NCBI RefSeq assembly: GCF_001429725.1
Contig: NZ_LMHV01000009.1
Span: forward strand, 104,568 to 168,567
Source of the DNA: Rhizobium sp. Root708
GTDB taxonomy: Bacteria; Pseudomonadota; Alphaproteobacteria; Rhizobiales; Rhizobiaceae
Direction: 5' to 3'
Length of the DNA: 64,000 bases
The notes below the pieces were generated by a model. The model did not search any database, was not told where the DNA came from, and saw only the letters and a program-made list of their open reading frames with translations. Made by a program: the position numbers and the translations under genes. Shown piece by piece: positions 26,442 through 34,639 of the stretch (within the stretch, counting starts at the first letter, position 1; each line of letters starts with the position of its first letter).

Positions 26442-27176
26442 ATGTCCCATTCCCTAGAAAACAAACGAGTCCTCGTCACCGCCGCCGGTCAGGGCATCGG
26501 TCGAGCCAGCGCACTGGCCTTTGCCCGCGCCGGCGCCATGGTCGTCGCGACCGATATCAACGCCGAAGCCCTGGCGACCCTGGAAGGTGAGGCCGTCATC
26601 TCGGTGCGCCGTCTGGATGTGCTGAACGATGAGGCCGTCAGCGCGGTCGTCAATGAAACCGGCCCGTTTGATGTTCTCTTCAACTGCGCCGGCGTCGTCC
26701 ACGGTGGGACGGTTCTTGAAATGCCGGATACCGACCTAAATTTTGCTTTCGACCTCAATGTGCGCGCCATGGTCCGGACGATCCGCGCCGTCCTGCCGGG
26801 CATGCTGGAGCGAAAGGATGGCGCCATCATCAACATGGCATCGGTTGCCTCGAGCGTGAAAGGCGTGCCGAACCGGGCCGCTTACACGATCACGAAGGCT
26901 GCGGTCGTTGGTCTCACTAAGTCCGTCGCCGCCGATTACGTGGGGCAGGGTATTCGCTGCAACGCCATTTGCCCCGGCACGGTGGAAAGCCCTTCCTTGC
27001 AGGATCGGCTGCGCGCACAGGGAGATTACGAGGCCGCGCGCAGCGCGTTTGTCGCGCGTCAGCCGATCGGCCGCATTGGTACGCCCGAGGAAATCGCCGA
27101 CCTGGCGGTCTACCTCGCCACCGCCTCTTACACGACCGGCCAAGCCTATGCCATCGATGGCGGCTGGACCATCTGA
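26442..27176 (+). CDS. SDR oxidoreductase, probable 2-keto-3-deoxy-L-fuconate (or -rhamnonate) 4-dehydrogenase
   Basis: 244 residues, classical SDR. The NAD-binding TAAGQGIGRASALAFA, FNCAG, catalytic Ser in NMASVAS, and YTITK are present. The C-terminal half GIRCNAICPGTVESPSLQDR and ARQPIGRIGTPEEIADLAVYLA matches the BDH2/LRA5-like group, to which 2-keto-3-deoxy-L-fuconate/rhamnonate dehydrogenases belong. Its position between FAH hydrolase and fuconate dehydratase genes supports this role. Confidence 0.85.
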   Translation: MSHSLENKRVLVTAAGQGIGRASALAFARAGAMVVATDINAEALATLEGEAVISVRRLDVLNDEAVSAVVNETGPFDVLFNCAGVVHGGTVLEMPDTDLNFAFDLNVRAMVRTIRAVLPGMLERKDGAIINMASVASSVKGVPNRAAYTITKAAVVGLTKSVAADYVGQGIRCNAICPGTVESPSLQDRLRAQGDYEAARSAFVARQPIGRIGTPEEIADLAVYLATASYTTGQAYAIDGGWTI

Positions 27177-27193
27177 CGACGAAAGGACCAATT

Positions 27194-28036
27194 ATGAAAC
27201 TGATGCGCGTCGGCCCGATCGGCCAGGAGAAGCCTGGTATTCTCGATAGGGATGGCAAAATCCGCGATCTTTCAGCCCATGTCACTGATGTCGGCGGCTC
27301 TGCGATTTCGCAGGAAGGCTTGGCCAAGCTCGCTTCCATCGATCCGGCCTCTCTCCCCGAACTTGCCGCTGACCGGATAGGCGCCTGCGTTGCCGGTACC
27401 GGCAAGTTCATCTGCATCGGCCTCAACTACTCCGATCACGCGGCAGAGAGCGGCATGGCCGTTCCGCCGGAGCCGGTGATCTTCATGAAGGCCACGTCGG
27501 CACTTTGCGGCCCGAACGATGACGTTTTGATCCCGCGCGGCTCCGAAAAGACCGATTGGGAGGTCGAGCTCGGCGTCGTTATCGGCAAGACGGCCAAATA
27601 TGTGAGCGAAGCGGAAGCGCTTGATTATGTCGCGGGTTACTGCGTCTCTCACGACGTCTCGGAGCGAGCCTTCCAGACGGAGCGCGCCGGCCAATGGACG
27701 AAGGGAAAGTCCTGCGACACCTTTGGACCAATCGGTCCCTGGCTCGTCACGAAAGACGAGGTACCCGATCCCCAGACGCTTTCCATGTGGCTGACGGTCA
27801 ACGGACAGAAGATGCAGGACGGCAACTCGTCAACCATGGTTTACGGCGTCGCGTTTCTCGTCTCGTATCTCTCGCAGTTCATGTCGTTGCACCCTGGCGA
27901 CATCATTTCCACCGGAACCCCGCCTGGTGTCGGCATGGGCATGAAGCCACCGCGCTACCTTAAGGCCGGTGATGTCGTTGAACTCGGCATCGAAGGCCTC
28001 GGATCGCAGAAGCAGACTTTCCGCGCCGACGCCTGA
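27194..28036 (+). CDS. FAH-family hydrolase, probable 2,4-diketo-3-deoxy-L-fuconate (or -rhamnonate) hydrolase
   Basis: 280 residues from ATG 27194 (GAAAGGA ribosome site). The fumarylacetoacetate-hydrolase core is FICIGLNYSDHAAESG, then the metal-binding KTDWEVELGVVIG and the late ISTGTPPGVGMGM. The family cleaves C-C bonds of acylpyruvates; in the non-phosphorylated L-fucose/L-rhamnose route it yields pyruvate and lactate. The gene lies 17 bases after the SDR and 24 before fuconate dehydratase. Confidence 0.88.
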   Translation: MKLMRVGPIGQEKPGILDRDGKIRDLSAHVTDVGGSAISQEGLAKLASIDPASLPELAADRIGACVAGTGKFICIGLNYSDHAAESGMAVPPEPVIFMKATSALCGPNDDVLIPRGSEKTDWEVELGVVIGKTAKYVSEAEALDYVAGYCVSHDVSERAFQTERAGQWTKGKSCDTFGPIGPWLVTKDEVPDPQTLSMWLTVNGQKMQDGNSSTMVYGVAFLVSYLSQFMSLHPGDIISTGTPPGVGMGMKPPRYLKAGDVVELGIEGLGSQKQTFRADA

Positions 28037-28060
28037 CCCCAACCACAAAAGAGCATCCTC

Positions 28061-29338
28061 ATGACCACGATCACCAGCCTACGTTCGATCGACCTGCGCT
28101 TTCCCACGTCGCAGAGCCTTGATGGTTCCGACGCGATGAATCCTGATCCCGACTATTCCGCTGCCTACGTCGTCCTGGAGACGGATCAGCCGGGACTGGA
28201 GGGGCATGGTCTTACCTTCACGATCGGCCGCGGAAACGAGATCTGCTGCGCCGCCATCGACGCGATGAAGCACCTCGTGGTGGGGCTCGATCTGGAATGG
28301 ATCCGCGATAATCCCGGCCGTTTCTGGCGGCATGTCACCAGCGACAGCCAGTTGCGCTGGATCGGGCCCGACAAGGGAGCGATGCATCTCGCAACCGGTG
28401 CGGTGGTCAACGCTGTGTGGGATATTATGGCAAAGCAGGCCGGCAAGCCGGTCTGGCGTCTGGTGGCGGACATGAGCGCCGAGGAAATCCTTTCTATCGT
28501 CGATTTTCGCTATTTGACGGATGCTCTGACGCCGGACGAAGCCCTCGCCATCCTCAAGAAGGCGGAAGTTGGCAAGGCCGAACGCATCGCCACTCTCGAG
28601 AAAGAGGGGTATACCTGCTACACGACGTCTGCCGGTTGGCTCGGTTATGATGACGAGAAGCTGCGCCGCCTTTGCCGGGAGGCCGTCGACGCCGGATTCA
28701 CCCATATCAAAATGAAGGTCGGTCGCGATCTTGAAGATGACAAGCGCCGCTTGCGCATCGCACGCGAGGAAATCGGCAACGACCGCTTCCTAATGATCGA
28801 CGCCAACCAGGTTTGGGATGTCGGTCAGGCCATCGACTGGGTCAAGGAACTGCAGCCTTACAAACCTTATTTCATCGAGGAGCCGACCAGCCCGGACGAT
28901 ATCGCCGGTCACAAGGCGATCCGCGAGGCCGTTCATCCGGTCAAGGTCGCGACCGGCGAAATGTGCCAGAACCGGATCATCTTCAAGCAGATGATCGCCG
29001 GCGGCGCGATTGACATCGTGCAGATCGATTCCTGCCGAATGGGCGGTCTGAACGAGGTGCTGGCGGTGCTGCTGATGGCGGCGAAATATCAGCTGGCGGT
29101 CTGGCCACATGCCGGCGGGGTGGGCCTGTGCGAATACGTCCAGCACCTCTCCATGATCGACTATCTTGCAGTCTCAGGCACAAAGGATGGGCGTGTGATC
29201 GAATATGTCGATCACCTGCATGAGCACTTCCTTGATCCCTGCCGGATCGAGAACGCCGCTTACATGCCACCGGTCATGCCGGGATTCTCGATCGAGATGA
29301 AGCCGGAGTCGATCGAGCGCTACACCTTCCGCGGCTGA
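28061..29338 (+). CDS. L-fuconate dehydratase (enolase superfamily)
   Basis: 425 residues. The N-terminal DLRFPTSQSLDGSDAMNPDP is characteristic of fuconate dehydratases (the substrate-capping domain). The KxK motif is HIKMKVG; metal ligands are in MIDANQ, FIEEPTS and VATGEMCQ; the catalytic His is in VWPHAGGVGL. The enzyme converts L-fuconate to 2-keto-3-deoxy-L-fuconate. It is the last gene of the operon and ends just before a hairpin. Confidence 0.92.
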   Translation: MTTITSLRSIDLRFPTSQSLDGSDAMNPDPDYSAAYVVLETDQPGLEGHGLTFTIGRGNEICCAAIDAMKHLVVGLDLEWIRDNPGRFWRHVTSDSQLRWIGPDKGAMHLATGAVVNAVWDIMAKQAGKPVWRLVADMSAEEILSIVDFRYLTDALTPDEALAILKKAEVGKAERIATLEKEGYTCYTTSAGWLGYDDEKLRRLCREAVDAGFTHIKMKVGRDLEDDKRRLRIAREEIGNDRFLMIDANQVWDVGQAIDWVKELQPYKPYFIEEPTSPDDIAGHKAIREAVHPVKVATGEMCQNRIIFKQMIAGGAIDIVQIDSCRMGGLNEVLAVLLMAAKYQLAVWPHAGGVGLCEYVQHLSMIDYLAVSGTKDGRVIEYVDHLHEHFLDPCRIENAAYMPPVMPGFSIEMKPESIERYTFRG

Positions 29339-29343
29339 GCAAC

Positions 29344-29380
29344 TATTCGTCGATCGGCTGCCACGGCCGATCGACGAGTT
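29344..29380. terminator. Hairpin between convergent fuconate dehydratase and SDR genes
   Basis: The stem CGTCGATCGG / CCGATCGACG (29348-29357 and 29367-29376), extended by outer AACT/AGTT pairs, lies in the gap between two convergent genes. It lacks a T run, so it is a likely but weak bidirectional terminator. Confidence 0.6.
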
Positions 29381-29381
29381 G

Positions 29382-30185
29382 TCAGCGCAGCACGCCTTCT
29401 CCGCCATCGATGAAGATCGGCGTGCCCGTTATATGTCGGGCGCGGTCGCTGAGCAGAAACGAAATAAGGTCTGCGACATCCTCTGGGCGGCCGGGCTCTC
29501 CGGAGCTGATTGGCACGCTTCCCTGTGGCCAGATCACGGGAACCTCGGCTCGCTCGGGATGGCGTACTTCTGTGCTGCATGAAATATTTGTATCGATGGC
29601 GCCGGGACAAACCATATTGATCCGGATCGCGAAGCGGGCGAGCTCCAATGCCAACTGCTGCGCTATTGCAACTTGCGCCGCTTTGGTAGCGCTGTAGGCG
29701 GTGGCGCCGGGATTTGTGAACGTACGCGTGCCGTTGATCGAGGATACGATGACGACCGATCCGCCGCCGTTCGCCTTCAGGCAGGGAACCGTCTTGTTCA
29801 ATGTCATGTAGGTACTTCTGAGATTCACTCGGATGGTCCGGTCCCATTCATCCGCATGCAGATCGTCGATCGGTGCCCATGTGCCGTTGATGCCGGCGTT
29901 GACGACAACACCGTCCAGGCCTCCGAAATACCCCATGGTCTGGCGTATGGCCTCGTCCATCGGTTCCTCGGATGAGGCGTCGGCTTCAATGGCGATCGAG
30001 CGGCCACCCTGTTCGGCAATCATGGCGGCTGTTTGGTTCGCCTGAGCACGGTCGAGATCGAAAGCCGCGATGCCGGTTCCATTCCGGGCAAGCGCAATCG
30101 CGGTTCCGCGTCCGATACCCGATCCGGCACCCGTAACAAGACAAGCATCAGTTGGAATTAAGTCTCTCCCTGGATGCGTAGGCAT
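29382..30185 (-). CDS. SDR-family oxidoreductase
   Basis: 267 residues from ATG 30185 (GAGAAGG upstream); the frame is open to 30473 but that part has no family similarity. The glycine motif is TGAGSGIGRGTAIALA, then VVNAGINGTWAPI, Ser in IVSSINGTRTF and YSATKAAQ. The C-terminus ends FIDGGEGVLR. Substrate unknown. It is convergent with the fucose-type operon and could act in sugar oxidation or be unrelated. Confidence 0.85.
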   Translation of the reverse strand: MPTHPGRDLIPTDACLVTGAGSGIGRGTAIALARNGTGIAAFDLDRAQANQTAAMIAEQGGRSIAIEADASSEEPMDEAIRQTMGYFGGLDGVVVNAGINGTWAPIDDLHADEWDRTIRVNLRSTYMTLNKTVPCLKANGGGSVVIVSSINGTRTFTNPGATAYSATKAAQVAIAQQLALELARFAIRINMVCPGAIDTNISCSTEVRHPERAEVPVIWPQGSVPISSGEPGRPEDVADLISFLLSDRARHITGTPIFIDGGEGVLR

Positions 30186-30291
30186 GCGGCCTTCTCGCCA
30201 ATAGGCCGCGGACCTGCCGAGCGGATATCGTCTTCCAGACAGCAACGCGTGCCCGACAACTTCGTTCGGGCGACCAGTTTTGGTGGACCTC

Positions 30292-30316
30292 GGAACAAAG
30301 TCGGATGTCAGCTGTT
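30292..30316 (+). promoter_or_regulatory. Possible general-stress (EcfG-type) promoter
   Basis: GGAAC at 30292-30296, 17 bases, then GTT at 30314-30316 matches the GGAAC-N16/17-GTT pattern of alphaproteobacterial EcfG promoters. It lies 27 bases before the first small gene downstream. Confidence 0.4.
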
Positions 30317-30343
30317 CGCCAGTCATAGCGTGAAGGAAATGCA

Positions 30344-30439
30344 ATGAGACCGAAAGCTGAAGCCGACGTTGAGGGCCAGTTCGCGCCCTCGAAGGCCGAC
30401 CGGAAAAGCACCGGCGTCCACGACAACGATCAGGACTAG
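30344..30439 (+). CDS. 31-residue hydrophilic peptide
   Basis: An open frame from ATG 30344 to TAG 30439 with GAAGGA seven bases upstream. The product (MRPKAEADVEGQFAPSKADR...) is charged, disordered-looking and without signal or membrane segment. It lies 27 bases before the next gene, probably in the same transcript. No family recognised; the call is tentative. Confidence 0.45.
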   Translation: MRPKAEADVEGQFAPSKADRKSTGVHDNDQD

Positions 30440-30466
30440 CCGGAAACAGAAAAGGAGAGAAGAACC

Positions 30467-30916
30467 ATGTCAAATGTCGTCAAGACAGGCACGAGCGGAT
30501 ACAACAACGCAACCAGCAAAAGCACGTTCGGGCGATCGGTCGAAAGCCAGGCGCAGGTAAGCGATGCGCAGGCGCTCGGAACGTCGGCTTCCGACGGACC
30601 TATCAATGTCTACCGTCTCGAGCCGATCGCGGCCCCTGATGATCCGCGATGGGGCAATGCCACCAACCACGGCGTGGTAACCGTCGCTGCAAGAACGGCG
30701 GGAGATGCCCGGATTGTTGCGGCAAGTCGTGAACTCGACTTCATGGAGATCGATGCTGCACCCGCCGAAGACGTGACGACATCCAACGCCAGCGCATTTC
30801 GCGACGACAAGCTCTACACCGTCATCGAAATTGAGCGCGGACGAAGTGATCTGGAGCGCGGTGTCATCAGCGGCGAGATTTCGGTCGATACAGTTGTGCC
30901 GGTACAGGTCACGTAG
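30467..30916 (+). CDS. Hypothetical protein, 149 residues
   Basis: A soluble acidic protein with a Ser/Thr/Asn-rich start (MSNVVKTGTSGYNNATSKST) and a mixed alpha/beta middle (HGVVTVAARTAGDARIVAASRELDFMEID). It has a strong ribosome site (AAGGAGAGAAGAACC then ATG). I recognise no domain. The upstream EcfG-like promoter and abundance of small polar residues would fit a stress-related rhizobial protein, but that is inference. Confidence 0.7.
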   Translation: MSNVVKTGTSGYNNATSKSTFGRSVESQAQVSDAQALGTSASDGPINVYRLEPIAAPDDPRWGNATNHGVVTVAARTAGDARIVAASRELDFMEIDAAPAEDVTTSNASAFRDDKLYTVIEIERGRSDLERGVISGEISVDTVVPVQVT

Positions 30917-30947
30917 CTAGGTCCAGAAAATCTAGGCCCGCCTTTAA

Positions 30948-30975
30948 TAGGCGATCAAGCGTGACTGATCGCCTA
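30948..30975. terminator. Hairpin at the end of the ROK gene
   Basis: Perfect stem TAGGCGATCA / TGATCGCCTA with an 8-base loop. Its right arm covers the stop codon of the minus-strand ROK gene, and it lies 31 bases past the convergent plus-strand gene. Confidence 0.6.
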
Positions 30976-31662
30976 CAAGACAAGTTGTTCGTTCTGCCAA
31001 AGCCGCAAGCCACCTTGGAAGGCAAGGCGGTTGTCTCCGCGACGGCATCCATCGGGAAGTTCGTCCAGCTTATCGACCTGACCGCCGCCGATAACGATAT
31101 AGTCCGGCTGCAACGCGGCTTTCAGACGGGCAACGACGTCGAACACGTCCTTCTTCCATTTCTTCGGACCATTGGCCTTGAAGCCGCGCTTGCCGACGTG
31201 GTCCTCGAATGTCCCTTCCTTCTTGTAGGGCAGGTGCGCGAGTTCAAGCGGTTGGGCCACGTTGGCGATGATCATTGCCGAACCAAGACCTGTCCCGAGC
31301 CCCAGGAAGAGAAGCCGTCCGCCTTCGTAGCTCCCGATCGCCTGCATCAGCGCGTCGTTGACGATTTTCGCAGGTTTTCCAAGCGCTGCGGTGAAATCGA
31401 AGCGATCCCATCCGCCGCCCAAATTGGCAGGCTCGCCCAGAGGACGATTGTCGCGAACCGGTCCGGGGTAGCCGATCGAAACAACGTCGAATTCGATGCC
31501 CGACGCCAGTTCTTGCACAGCTTTGACCGCGTCGTGGGCGGAGAAATCGGGGCCGGATTTCATTTTTCGCTCGTCCACCCCGGGAGCGTAAATCTTGATG
31601 TTAGAGCCGCCGACATCGACGACAAGGACCCGGGGCGTGTTCTGGTTGGCTTGGTCCATCAT
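30973..31662 (-). CDS. ROK-family kinase, polyphosphate-glucokinase-like
   Basis: 229 residues. The phosphate-1 motif is VVDVGGSNIKIY; then IGYPGPVRD, NDALMQAIGSYEGG and the phosphate-2 FLGLGTGLGSAMI. The protein is shorter than NagC/Mlc and has no helix-turn-helix, so it is an enzyme rather than a repressor. The pattern resembles bacterial polyphosphate/ATP glucokinases. ATG 31662 has GAGGG five bases upstream. The phosphate donor cannot be told from sequence here. Confidence 0.8.
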   Translation of the reverse strand: MMDQANQNTPRVLVVDVGGSNIKIYAPGVDERKMKSGPDFSAHDAVKAVQELASGIEFDVVSIGYPGPVRDNRPLGEPANLGGGWDRFDFTAALGKPAKIVNDALMQAIGSYEGGRLLFLGLGTGLGSAMIIANVAQPLELAHLPYKKEGTFEDHVGKRGFKANGPKKWKKDVFDVVARLKAALQPDYIVIGGGQVDKLDELPDGCRRGDNRLAFQGGLRLWQNEQLVL

Positions 31663-31755
31663 GAAAGCCCTCATATTTCGGTCAAAGAAAACGGCATTGC
31701 ACCGGTCTCCGTTCCATTTTCAAAGTCCTGCTCGCCAACCATCATGCCAAATTCT

Positions 31756-32367
31756 CTAGAGAAGCGCGAGCCAGGCGTGGCCTGGGTGGGCGTGATTTAA
31801 CCAAGATCGCAAATTGGATCTGTCTTGCGAGGAAAGGTTCGGAAGCGCGGTTTCGAAATCATGCTCATCCTTCGCCCTGCAATACTTGGCCTTGAAGAGC
31901 AGCACGGCGGAAGGCGCGAGGTATGGGATACCAGCCGGGTTGCGTCGAACCATCGTCGCGCGAGGGCCGCTGATTGCCGTGTCGCGCTTGTAGATCCAAT
32001 CTGAAGCTGTGCCGCGCTCCAGCATCATGTCGACGCGCCAGCAGGAGCTCAGAGCGTCGACTCCCCAAAACTGGGAAACGTGAGCAGGAGGGGCGGCATG
32101 CTGTGCGATAGGGTCGATTTCGCCGGCATGGACGCTGAAAAAGCTCAGATCTTGCAGGTGTTGGCGAAACGCGCTGAAGTCTTCTGGCCGGATCGCGAAC
32201 TCCAGATCTTCGTGCTCCCGCGTCTGGCGTCCCAACCACAAATCGAGCGCCCATCCGCCAACCACGTACCAGTTCAGGTCGAGCCCCGTCAGCCGCTCCA
32301 TCAACTGTTCGGGACGCCAGGCCTGCCAGCATTCTTGAGGAGGCGGGCTATTTAACAAGAAATTCAT
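31756..32367 (-). CDS. Nucleotidyltransferase-fold protein (ANT(2'')-like)
   Basis: 203 residues. The motif GGWALDLWLGRQTREHEDLEFA is the nucleotidyltransferase GG(x)nD.. core of aminoglycoside 2''-adenylyltransferase-like proteins (often misnamed 'amino acid transporter'). A later CWRVDMMLERG carries the third carboxylate. Chromosomal relatives are common and mostly uncharacterised; resistance activity should not be assumed. Confidence 0.78.
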   Translation of the reverse strand: MNFLLNSPPPQECWQAWRPEQLMERLTGLDLNWYVVGGWALDLWLGRQTREHEDLEFAIRPEDFSAFRQHLQDLSFFSVHAGEIDPIAQHAAPPAHVSQFWGVDALSSCWRVDMMLERGTASDWIYKRDTAISGPRATMVRRNPAGIPYLAPSAVLLFKAKYCRAKDEHDFETALPNLSSQDRSNLRSWLNHAHPGHAWLALL

Positions 32368-32483
32368 TGGGATGCCCGAGAGAAGCAATTTCGCGAAGCG
32401 CTGAAGCGCACCGTCTGATCTACGAGCCTTGGTGTCAGCTTTGCAAGGTCAGTCGAGGGTCAGTTGGTCTTTGCGTCCCAGCA

Positions 32484-32723
32484 CTACCGTCGCCGCCTGA
32501 AGTCAAGCCACACCACGTTATCGGTTTCCGCGTGATCGTCCGGGGTATGCTCCTCTAAGGGCTGAGGGTCATCAGGGATGGCACTGGCGTCTCCGCCGCT
32601 TCGGCTTTCGGCCCGAAGGTCACGAATGGTGCAGGACAGGTGCGCGATCACCTTTCGATAGAACGCCACGATCTGCTGGTGCTCGTCGCGCGCTACGTAT
32701 CTCTGGTTAAACCAATCACTCAT
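32484..32723 (-). CDS. Small hypothetical protein, 79 residues
   Basis: Starts MSDWFNQRYVARDEHQQIVA and ends with an Arg-rich DFRRRR tail. It is helical and charged, without signal peptide. A moderate ribosome site (GCGAG) precedes ATG 32723. No family recognised; moderate support from amphipathic composition and codon use. Confidence 0.5.
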   Translation of the reverse strand: MSDWFNQRYVARDEHQQIVAFYRKVIAHLSCTIRDLRAESRSGGDASAIPDDPQPLEEHTPDDHAETDNVVWLDFRRRR

Positions 32724-32940
32724 GATCAACTCGCCATTTGTCGTCTCACAAAACGACGGTATCGAGCGCATGTTCCGGCGCGGTTACGTCATGGCTAATT
32801 TTTCGTAAATATCTCGTGGCGTTAAGCGGGCTTTCTCAAGCCGCTGGCCAGGTTGGCGCCCGAATGACAAAGACATTGCCGGGAGACGACGGTCATCCTA
32901 TGACCTTTCCCAACCTGCGGGATCCGCCGCTTTCCCTCCG

Positions 32941-34128
32941 ATGACGAGAATGACCATGACCATCCACCAATCTGTCGACAGCGTTGCTGATGAAGCCAAG
33001 GAATGGCGGCGCCACATTCATCAGAACCCCGAACTCCTGTTCGATCTGCCCGAGACGGCGGCGTTCGTAGCGCAAAAGCTGCGGGAATTCGGTTGCGACG
33101 ACGTCGTGACGGGTATTGCGAAATCGGGCGTCGTTGCGGTCATTGAGGGGCAGAAAGGTCCTGGAAAGACGATCGGCCTGCGCTGCGACATGGACGCGTT
33201 GCCGATGTCCGAGCAGACGAACCTGCCATATGCCTCCAAGGTGGCAAACAGGATGCACGCCTGCGGTCATGACGGCCATACCGCGATGTTGCTTGCCACG
33301 GCAAAATGCCTTGCCGCGACGCGCGATTTTGCCGGGAAGGTGGTGCTGATCTTTCAGCCCGCCGAAGAGGGTGGTGGCGGAGCGCGCGTCATGATCGAGG
33401 AAGGCCTTCTGGAGCGATTTGGGATCGACGAAGTCTACGGCATGCACAACGAGCCGGGCCTCGACGTTGGCGCCTTTGCGATCCGCAGCGGCCCGTTCAT
33501 GGCCGGCGCCGACCGGTTTGTCGTGGCGATCAACGGCAGGGGTGGCCACGCAGCATCCCCGAACCTCACACGCGATCCGGTTCTGGTGAGTGCCCATATG
33601 ATCACCGCACTGCAGTCGATTGCCTCGCGCTTTACCGATCCTTTTGATCCGGTGGTCGTCTCGGTCACCTTCATGGCCGGCGGCAACGATCAGGCGCTGA
33701 ATGTCATTCCCGCTTCCGCGAAGATTGGTGGCACGATCCGAACGATGCAGCCGGAGACGCGAGCGGCGGTGGAGCAGCGATTCCGCGATATCGTGGCCAT
33801 GACTGCGAAGCTTTTCGAGACGGAGGCCGATATCGCCTGGATTCCCGGTTATCCGGTCACCGTAAACGACACCGAGAAAACCAGGGTCGCCGCCGCGGCC
33901 GCGGCCAAGGTTGCGGGCGAGGAGCGTGTCGATACCAGCTATGCTGCCTCGATGGGAGCGGAGGATTTTGCCTACCTGTTGGAAAAGCGGCCCGGCGCGA
34001 TCATCCTGATCGGGAACGGCGACAGTGCCTATCTTCATCACCCGGCCTATGACTTCAACGACAAGGCGATCGCTCATGGTGTCAGATATTGGCTGTCGCT
34101 GGTCGAACAGGAGTTGGGCACTCCATAA
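32941..34128 (+). CDS. M20-family amidohydrolase (hippurate hydrolase/aminoacylase-like)
   Basis: 395 residues, the standard length. Metal-binding motifs are RCDMDALPM, HACGHDGHTAMLL, QPAEEGGGGA with the catalytic Glu, YGMHNEPG, and the late ASMGAEDFAYLLE. Such enzymes hydrolyse N-acyl amino acids or related amides in the cytosol using two metal ions. Several in-frame ATG codons occur at the start (32941, 32950, 32956) and no strong ribosome site decides between them. Confidence 0.92.
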   Translation: MTRMTMTIHQSVDSVADEAKEWRRHIHQNPELLFDLPETAAFVAQKLREFGCDDVVTGIAKSGVVAVIEGQKGPGKTIGLRCDMDALPMSEQTNLPYASKVANRMHACGHDGHTAMLLATAKCLAATRDFAGKVVLIFQPAEEGGGGARVMIEEGLLERFGIDEVYGMHNEPGLDVGAFAIRSGPFMAGADRFVVAINGRGGHAASPNLTRDPVLVSAHMITALQSIASRFTDPFDPVVVSVTFMAGGNDQALNVIPASAKIGGTIRTMQPETRAAVEQRFRDIVAMTAKLFETEADIAWIPGYPVTVNDTEKTRVAAAAAAKVAGEERVDTSYAASMGAEDFAYLLEKRPGAIILIGNGDSAYLHHPAYDFNDKAIAHGVRYWLSLVEQELGTP

Positions 34129-34321
34129 GTGATACCACGGCCTGAATCGAAATGGCGCGAACAAGATATAACATACCGATATCTTGGAATATTGCCCGTT
34201 GCTGCTCACTGTCCTGTGAGCTCTTCATTCCTGATGGCGTAGCTCAGCGGTGGTCAAACATCGTTGTCGGCACGTCCCTTGCAGGGTTTCTAATATATGA
34301 ACCTTCAAGGGATCTGTTGTA

Positions 34322-34579
34322 ATGAATTGGAACGGCGGCAGCGACTTTGCACCCATGATGCTGGTGATGGGCAGCGGAGATAAATACATCGGCTCGCTCC
34401 TCGATGTCGCGGAAACACTTATCGGCGCCTGGCCGTGTGATGACGGCGAGGAGTACATGGAGGCGGTGAAGGTCTGCCTGGAAGCGATCGAGGGAAGCCT
34501 TTCGGCGGAAGACGCCCGGTCGGCGCTCATCAGGGCCGCCGGCGAAGCGAGCATTCCCGTTATAGCCGTCGTTCACTAG
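34322..34579 (+). CDS. DUF982 small protein
   Basis: 85 residues containing ETLIGAWPCDDGEEYMEAVKVC and AEDARSALIRAAGEASIPV, the conserved DUF982 pattern that is almost restricted to rhizobia. Function unknown. AAGGGA lies about ten bases before ATG. Single gene. Confidence 0.82.
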   Translation: MNWNGGSDFAPMMLVMGSGDKYIGSLLDVAETLIGAWPCDDGEEYMEAVKVCLEAIEGSLSAEDARSALIRAAGEASIPVIAVVH

Positions 34580-34639
34580 TCGGGGCGCGCTAGCAAGATC
34601 AATGATTTAGCATCGGTGATTGACGTTTCGCTCGCAGGC

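Noticed and set aside
29562..29570. GCGTACTT inside the SDR gene as a regulatory element
   Set aside because: Only the terminal part of the motif matches and it lies in coding sequence.
32893..34209. Long open frame on the minus strand opposite the M20 hydrolase
   Set aside because: It is the mirror of a well-conserved gene in high-GC DNA; its translation has no recognisable family and no ribosome site.
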